The position numbers were made by a program, and so were the translations under genes. A model generated the notes under the pieces. The model was given only the letters and a program-made list of their open reading frames with translations. It did not search any database and had not been told where the DNA came from. Shown in pieces: positions 57,601 to 64,000 of a stretch of DNA of 64,000 bases. The stretch comes from Serpula lacrymans var. lacrymans S7.9 (Eukaryota > Basidiomycota > Agaricomycetes > Boletales > Serpulaceae): NCBI RefSeq assembly GCF_000218685.1, contig NW_006763292.1, forward strand, positions 2,304,897-2,368,896, given 5' to 3'. The number at the start of each line of letters is the position of its first letter. Positions within the stretch are counted from its first letter, which is position 1.

Positions 57601-60600
57601 TGACCTGGCAGCCACCTGTAGAGCAACATATGACGTCGAAAAGAAACATCTACGATTTCTCTTACGTTCCTCGGAAGATGAGACCACGCTACTTCAGTGT
57701 GCTATCGCGCTTCATGATAACATGCCTTCAAATCTCCAGATGGTATCCCCTGAATCCAAGAGGTTGTTAGATCGTGATTGGCGCCTATCACATTTTCTGG
57801 AAGGGGTGTTGTCCCAGCGCATTATAGCAGATGGTAGTGGGCTTAACGATGCTATTTTAGCTGTGTGGCCAGGGTACCGTCCTGGGGTATTCTGGAGTCG
57901 CTTACAGCATCCACATGAACGCTGGCTTATCTCTTTGACCAGTGAAAGTGACAACCAACGTTCACAAACAGTACACTTCAATCTCTTTGAAGGGCAATTA
58001 CTCATAGATGGGAAGCCCTTGGGTCGACTTCCATCTAGCATCATCCGACATCCAACGTACTCTATGCTGTTTGGACAGGTAGACTTCGAATCTTCTCTCC
58101 GTTCGAAGTAAAGCTAATATTTTGCTCTAGAAAGTACTTGACATTGTCCCTTCTGATATTCAAGGGATGGAGTTTGTAACGCGTGGAAAGGTATATGATC
58201 GGCAGGTATGTAGCCCTTTTGTATTCTGTGATGAAAAAAAAAACAAATAATATACCGATCCAGGTGTATTTTTCCCTACGAAAACTTGGTAAGGAACTTG
58301 TGGTTCGAACAAAGCAAGGGGCAGAGCTTCTTGAATTTATTCCACGAACTACATTTCTCAACGATTTACCGAAGTTACTTGTCGAAGATCATACACACTG
58401 GTTGAATTTACACACTGGGGAACTTCAAATCCGACCTGATCATTGTATGTGGGAACCAGCGCACGATATCTGGTGCATTCAGTTTTCCCTCGATGGTCAC
58501 TCCTTCATGAAGAGTGGTCTATCACATTTGATCGATATCCGTAGTCCTACCTTTCGGATGATGGCAGATCGCCTGAAGGGTCTAGAATATCCAGAGAATT
58601 TGCTCGTCACCCATAAACCTCTCGCCGAAAACTCTGGCCCTTCTCTAGTCGTCGATTTGCTCCGCTTCAGACTGTCATTTTTTGTGGATACTAATTATCA
58701 TCTCCAAAGCCGCAATCTGCGTGGGATGGTAGTAGATTCAAATCAGTCAGCTGGTACTTTATTTGGACTTCGCAATCAGCTCCTGCTGCGATCGAGCGAT
58801 CAAGATCTTAAATATCATTCGCGTCATAGATATGTTCTTATCCCGCATGGCCAGCTCTCCTTTCAGAGACAAGGTCATCATATAACGATCGAAATCGATA
58901 CGCAGAAGCAGCATCGAGTCCAGCATCATCGTTACAAAGTTGACACTGTTCTAGGATGTCTTGTTGGCAACGTCAGTTTGACAAACAAGCTATACAAAGC
59001 CTATCTCCATGCTCTTAGCAGTAGCTGTCTACCTGATCCTTTGACTGGTCGTACAGGCACCGAAGAGGCTCTGTATGACTTGAGCTCTGCTGGTTGCCAG
59101 TCGTTCCAAGCTCTAGGAGCAGCTGATATAGAGCTTCTGCACCAGATAGGTGCTCTCACCACGAACCGCACTTTCTATCCAGCACATCTAAAACGAATGC
59201 AGAAGGTGGAATGGGGTAAAATTTCGCCTCTTGCCCAACATCATGGATTTTACGCAATGACAAACACGATCCTTGAATTCGCAAATCGTATTCAGGTGTT
59301 TGAAGAGAAGCCCATCAAAATTCATTGCAGCGATCGCAATACCCACTTACTTCAGCGTGCTGCTTTGCGGAATGCTATGTTTTACCCGCAAGAATTTACA
59401 CAACCACTTCCACCTCACAACGGAGACTTGGAATATGATAACAGAGCCTCGGTTGGTGATGCAGAGGCCTCAGCATGTGATGTCGCTTCTTTGATTTACC
59501 AATGGCCCTTACGCTTGGCCACTTCCCATCACTTGCTTGACATATTTCAACAGTGGAAACACGTTTCGGGCCCTCAGACTCTTGCAACTCCACGGTATGA
59601 TAGCGACTGGTTTGAGATAAAGTTATCCGAAACATGGATCTCTCTGTATGATCTATTTCGGAGAAGTACAAGGCAGGAGGTCCAATACCAGCTATTATTT
59701 TCACTATCTGCTATGGTTTACGGCTCTCCAAGTACTCGAAACTACATCGACACATTGCTCGCATTCGCCACAAATCCTGATTTCAAAACCATCCGTCCAC
59801 CTTTGTATTCGTCATATGATTTGAGAGATGGGTTTAAACCACAACAGGAGGTCCTGCTTAAACTCGTTACATCCTGCGCTCATCCGTTTGAGCGCAGTCC
59901 TGAGGTGGACTTAGAAGCGCTCGAAGGAGAGAGCAAGACTTCTTTGAAGTTCCGTCGTCATAGAATTTACGAAGAGCAGAAAATATCTCATGTGAGGAAG
60001 GCAGTAGAAGATCTTATTTCCCAATGGCCATGCGACAAACCAACTTGCCCGTCATTTATTTCCACAACACGATTCAATTCCCCCACTCTTATGCAGAAAG
60101 TTAAACTTTTGTTCCTTAGCTGTTATAAGAACAAATATCTTTGGGAATATACAGTGCAAGTACAAGTGGTTCTAGATCGCGCGTATACATCAACGCTAAT
60201 CGAAAAACGACCTTACCGGTATCGACCTTCTTTTTCTGGTAATAAAAATCACTGCAGCAACAGTATCACATTTATCGAACTTTTCGATCGCAATGTTCCA
60301 GATCTTGATCCACCACCTAGGGAGCTGCCAAAAATTCCTGAATCAATGAAAGAAAAGGCCATTCCGAAATCAACAAAGGGGTTGCAACGTCTTGTCTCGG
60401 AGTTCAGAAATGACGGTGCAAACGCTTTTCATCAGCTTTATGGAGAGAATCTGGCGGAAAGTTGGCGGACAATGGGCCAGCAATCTTCAGATGGTTACCC
60501 TTCCCGTATATCTTACTCCAGATCAGTGCTCCAGTCCTATCTTGAACAGTGCGAAAAGCACTTCTTAGGTATATTATGCGCAATTCACCAAGTCATGTCA

Positions 60601-63600
60601 CCTCAAACTCCAGCTGAACGCGCCCTGTTAACTGCGGGACAGTGGCCACGTATCACAATAAGATCACTTCTGCGGAAGCTCGTGCCCACCTCCGATACAG
60701 CTCTCACGATTGAATGGAAATCGGTGCTTAGTGCTTTGGCGGAATCGCTGATCCTCTTCCAGCGCTCTCAGAGATTGTTGGCGTTTGCCATGAGTCACAA
60801 GCACGAGGAATTTTATAAAGAATTGGAGAATACTGGATATGGCGTTTATGATTCTTCATTATACCCAGCCTGGCTTTTGATCCAGGTAAGTAGTATGTTG
60901 CGCTAAAATAATATCTTCATACTGACAACGAATAAAGATAGAAAATCACTTTCGTGTTCGACCTATCCAGGCTGAAGTGGCTCGGGAGATGATGTCACCG
61001 GCATCTGGACATAATACAACTCTGCAGCTAAACATGGGAGAAGGTAAATCATCCGTAATTGTGCCCATAGCAGCAGCAGCATTAGCAGACGGCGATAAGC
61101 TGGTACGGGTAGTGGCGTTGAAATCTTTGGCTACTCAGATGTTTCAGTTATTGGTCGAGCGCTTGGGTGGCCTAACAAACCGACGGATTTTTTACATGCC
61201 TTTCTCGCGGTCGATCAAGCTGGATTATACCAAGGTTCAACTGATCCAGAAGATGTATGAGGAATGCAGAAGAGTGGGCGGTATTCTGGTCATTCAGCCT
61301 GATCATATCTTATCTTACAAGTTGATGAGCGTGGACCAGCACCTGGCCTCCAGATCAGATGTGGCGAAGGGGTTACTCGAATCCCAGCTATGGCTAGAGT
61401 CGCACACCCGGGATATCCTTGATGAAAGCGATGAGATTTTGCATGTCCGGTACCAGTTAGTATACACCATCGGATCGCAACAACATCTCGAGGGCTTTCC
61501 TGAGAGATGGACCACCACACAACAAATACTTTCGCTTGCACGAAAACATGCTCCTCTTTTACAGCAGAAGTACCCTTTGGGCATAGAAGTACAGCAGAGC
61601 CCATTCCACGTTTTCCCCCAAATCCGGATCTTGCAAGCCGATGCTGGCGAGGCACTTATTTCTATGATTGCTCAATGTGTGTCAGAAGGAGACCTAGCTA
61701 ACTTCCATTTCGGTCAATTACCCCTCTCTATTCGCCAGATCGTGTCGACGTTCATTACTAGGTCAAATTTATTGCCAGAGCATATTCAGGTTATCAAAGG
61801 CTACTGTCAGGGTAGCGGTTTGTGGAAGGGCCTTTTGTTACTTCGGGGACTATTGGCTCATGGTATCCTTGTGTATGCTCTGAGAGAACGTCGATGGAGA
61901 GTGGATTACGGTCTGGATTTGCAGCGATCAATGCTAGCAGTCCCTTACCGTGCCAAAGACGTCCCCGCTGTTAGAGCAGAATTTGGACATCCTGACGTTG
62001 CTGTCATCTTGACATGTCTCAGTTATTACTATGGGGGCTTGTCGGAGAAGGAGTTGGACATATGTTTCCAGCTTTTGCAGAAAGTCGACAATCCCCCCGT
62101 GGAATATGAAGAGTGGATTCGCGGATGCGATGTCCCTGACACGTTACGTCACATCAGCGGGCTCAACGCCAGGTCTGCGGAGCAGCGTAATCGATATTTG
62201 ATTCCATTGTTCCAACAGAACCAGGCAGTTGTTGATTTTTATCTGTCTCGGGTAGTTTTCCCGAAGGAAGCCAAGGAATTCCCGCAAAAGCTAGCCACAT
62301 CTGGTTGGGATATCGCAGAAAGAAAGTCACAAATCACTACTGGCTTTAGCGGAACGAACGACAATCGTTTCCTCCTGCCAACTTCCATATTGCAGCATGA
62401 TCCCCCGCACCAGAAAAGTACCAATGCAAAGGTCCTTAGCTACCTCCTAAAAGAAGAAAATAATCGTTACATGTGTATGAAAAACCGAGCTGGAGAACAT
62501 TCGTTGACTGAGAGCTTTCTCAAGGTCTTGGTCAATCAAAGTCCAGAAATCCGGGTGTTACTTGACGTCGGCGCCCAGATGCTAGAGCTACAAAATCGCG
62601 ATTTGGCAATTCTCTGGCTATCTCTGAAAACTGATGCCCAAGCAGCCATATTCTTCAATGAGAGCGATGAACTAACTGTAGTGGATCGAGAAAGCAATTC
62701 AGAGCTATTCATATCCTCTCCTTACAACCAACAGTTGGATCAATGTTTGCTATACCTGGATGATGCACATACCAGAGGTACCGACGTAAAGCTGCCTGCG
62801 GGATTCCGGGCTGCTGTCACGTTAGGCCCAAAAGTTACCAAGGACAGGCTTGCACAAGGTTGGTTTTCAACTACTAGGGATTTATCATGATTAAAATTTA
62901 AATTAGGTTGTATGCGAATGCGAAAACTTGGTAATGGGCACTCTGTCATGTTTTTCGCGCCTTTGGAAGTGGACAGGAGAATCCGTGACGCTGCCAAGAA
63001 AGCGGCTGATGAGCAAATTGATGCGTTGGATATTCTTCGATGGGTGATGTACGAGACATGTACGGATATTCAGCAGCGTGCTTCTCAATGGGCACAGCAA
63101 GGCGTTGACCACCGGGTTCGCGCAGCAGCCTGGTCTAGATTCTCCTCCGGTGACATTTCTCCCAAAGGATTGGCGTCTGCATGGTTACAACAGGAGGCCA
63201 GAACATTGGAAGAGATGTACGGTTTGGATTTGTCGCATACTCATGCAGCTTTTGATATTCCTGAACTTCGCGCGAGATGCATACAGCTCGGCGTACTATC
63301 CATCAGAGCGGCTGGAATGGAAGAGGAGCAAGAAAGAGAGGTCGTTCACGAGATTGAACGTGAACGGCAAATCGAAAGGCCTCCTAAGGCAACTGCGGCT
63401 CTGCATCATGTCCACAAAGATGTGCAACACTTTGTTCGAACTGGTGTCATACCAGCGGGATCGCTCGCTATCAAACCTGCTTTCACTACATTGGCTGGAA
63501 CGAACGTCATGTTCAACGATAGCCTTACATGGACACCGAATCTCCTAGTTACCGCGGACTTTGCGACCGTCATTCAAAGTCGTGCCCCTCAAAACGCTCA

Positions 63601-64000
63601 AGATTACCTGCGGCCCACTCACTGGATTCTCTCAGCTCAATTCCAGGACAGTTTACTTCTCCTCGTCGTGAGCCCTCACGAAGCGAACGAGCTGCTTCCC
63701 GAAATACGAGGAAGAAAAAAAGTTCGCCTTCATATCTATGCGCCAAGAGTGACCCAAACAATGAAACCATGTGACGATCTCAAGCTATACTGCATTCCTC
63801 CATTGCCAGCTATATGGGCTGTACCACCTGCATTGACAACTCAGCTTAATCTATGGGCTGGTCAGCTCTACCTACCGAACTACGAGACGTACGAGCGACT
63901 CTGTGGATTTTTAGGCATATACTCAAAAGAGACGAGTAATGCTGTTACTCAGAGCGACGGGTTTATCAAACCAATAGACCGACCCACCGATATACGGTTT
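54674..64000 (+). CDS. Giant DUF6606-DUF3638-DUF3645 protein, cut by the window
   Basis: Very large fungal protein with an ATPase-like core; the domains are of unknown function and have been linked loosely to helicase-like and ubiquitin-pathway proteins. Exons 54674-54947, 54999-58078, 58131-58205, 58264-60885, 60938-62858 and 62907 onward join without frame loss, over 3000 residues before the edge. The N-terminus carries the DUF6606 motif YIIHHVFLPPQLPQGDD. The centre has ARLPWRRSPLWLAIRV and a Cys-rich PGCSKCSKEKK. The DUF3638 block is AREMMSPASGHNTTLQLNMG, then EGKSSVIVPIAAAAL (a Walker-A-like GEGKSS) and LVIQPDHILSYKL, with a Walker-B-like DESDEIL near 61420. VILTCLSYYYGGLSEKELD is the DUF3645 hallmark. 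The C-terminal part lies beyond 64000; a truncated copy at 30296-31798 predicts that only about 50 residues are missing. The first ATG in frame was chosen. Confidence 0.93.

Noticed and set aside
1..64000. CRISPR arrays, operons or phage genes
   Set aside because: No regularly spaced short repeats, and the intron-rich genes show a eukaryotic nuclear genome.

Overview
The window reads as nuclear DNA of a mushroom-forming basidiomycete (Agaricomycetes). Genes are broken by many 45-90 base GT-AG introns. Several families are typical of this group (DUF6534 membrane proteins, DUF6698, NACHT-ankyrin receptors, a DUF6606/DUF3638/DUF3645 giant protein), and a Ty1/copia element carries several inactivating changes. 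No bacterial operon structure, CRISPR array or convincing rRNA/tRNA gene was seen.

Layout. 1-3.3 kb: relics of a DUF6698-type gene and of a second gene, with stops, a 22-base tandem duplication and truncation. 3.66-10.9 kb: a minus-strand copia element (4692-10502, ~230-base LTRs) between two ~300-base inverted arms, as if it had landed inside a foldback element; a second LTR-like block sits in its leader. 11.3-11.9 kb: small spliced membrane-protein gene. 12.6-14.7 kb (minus): an intron-dense DUF6534 seven-helix gene, rebuilt here as 17 exons in one consistent frame. 15.5-17.1 kb: BAG-domain co-chaperone with TATA, E-box and heat-shock-like sites upstream. 17.9-18.6 kb (minus): unrecognised small gene. 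20.0-25.9 kb: a ~2.7 kb tandem duplication carrying a cytochrome P450; copy 1 is broken by a 53-base net deletion, copy 2 is intact (13 exons, 520 codons), and a decayed BAG fragment lies between them. 26.2-29.9 kb (minus): NACHT-ankyrin receptor, six exons, 1130 codons. 30.3-31.8 kb (minus): truncated copy of the 3' end of the giant gene at the right edge. 32.4-34.8 kb (minus): TAH18-type diflavin reductase. 36.1-44.8 kb: two paralogous secreted GH3 beta-glucosidases in head-to-head orientation. 45.1-46.2 kb: LCL3-type nuclease. 46.6-47.1 kb: probable GPI-anchored Ser/Thr-rich protein. 47.3-52.2 kb (minus): SNF2/RING translocase. 52.3-53.9 kb (minus): DUF4238 protein with a C-terminal membrane anchor. 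54.7 kb to the right edge: DUF6606/DUF3638/DUF3645 giant protein, cut by the window.

The genes do not form one pathway. Housekeeping genes (BAG, TAH18, LCL3, SNF2/RING) alternate with fast-evolving accessory genes (P450s, NLR, GH3 pair, giant-gene fragment, transposons). The strongest theme is local duplication followed by decay: P450 tandem copies, BAG fragment, inverted 3' copy of the giant gene, paired GH3 genes and ankyrin repeats. No wholly new system is demonstrated. The best leads are the giant-gene fragment beside the NLR, the micro-exon architecture of the DUF6534 gene, and the nested inverted-arm/copia structure.
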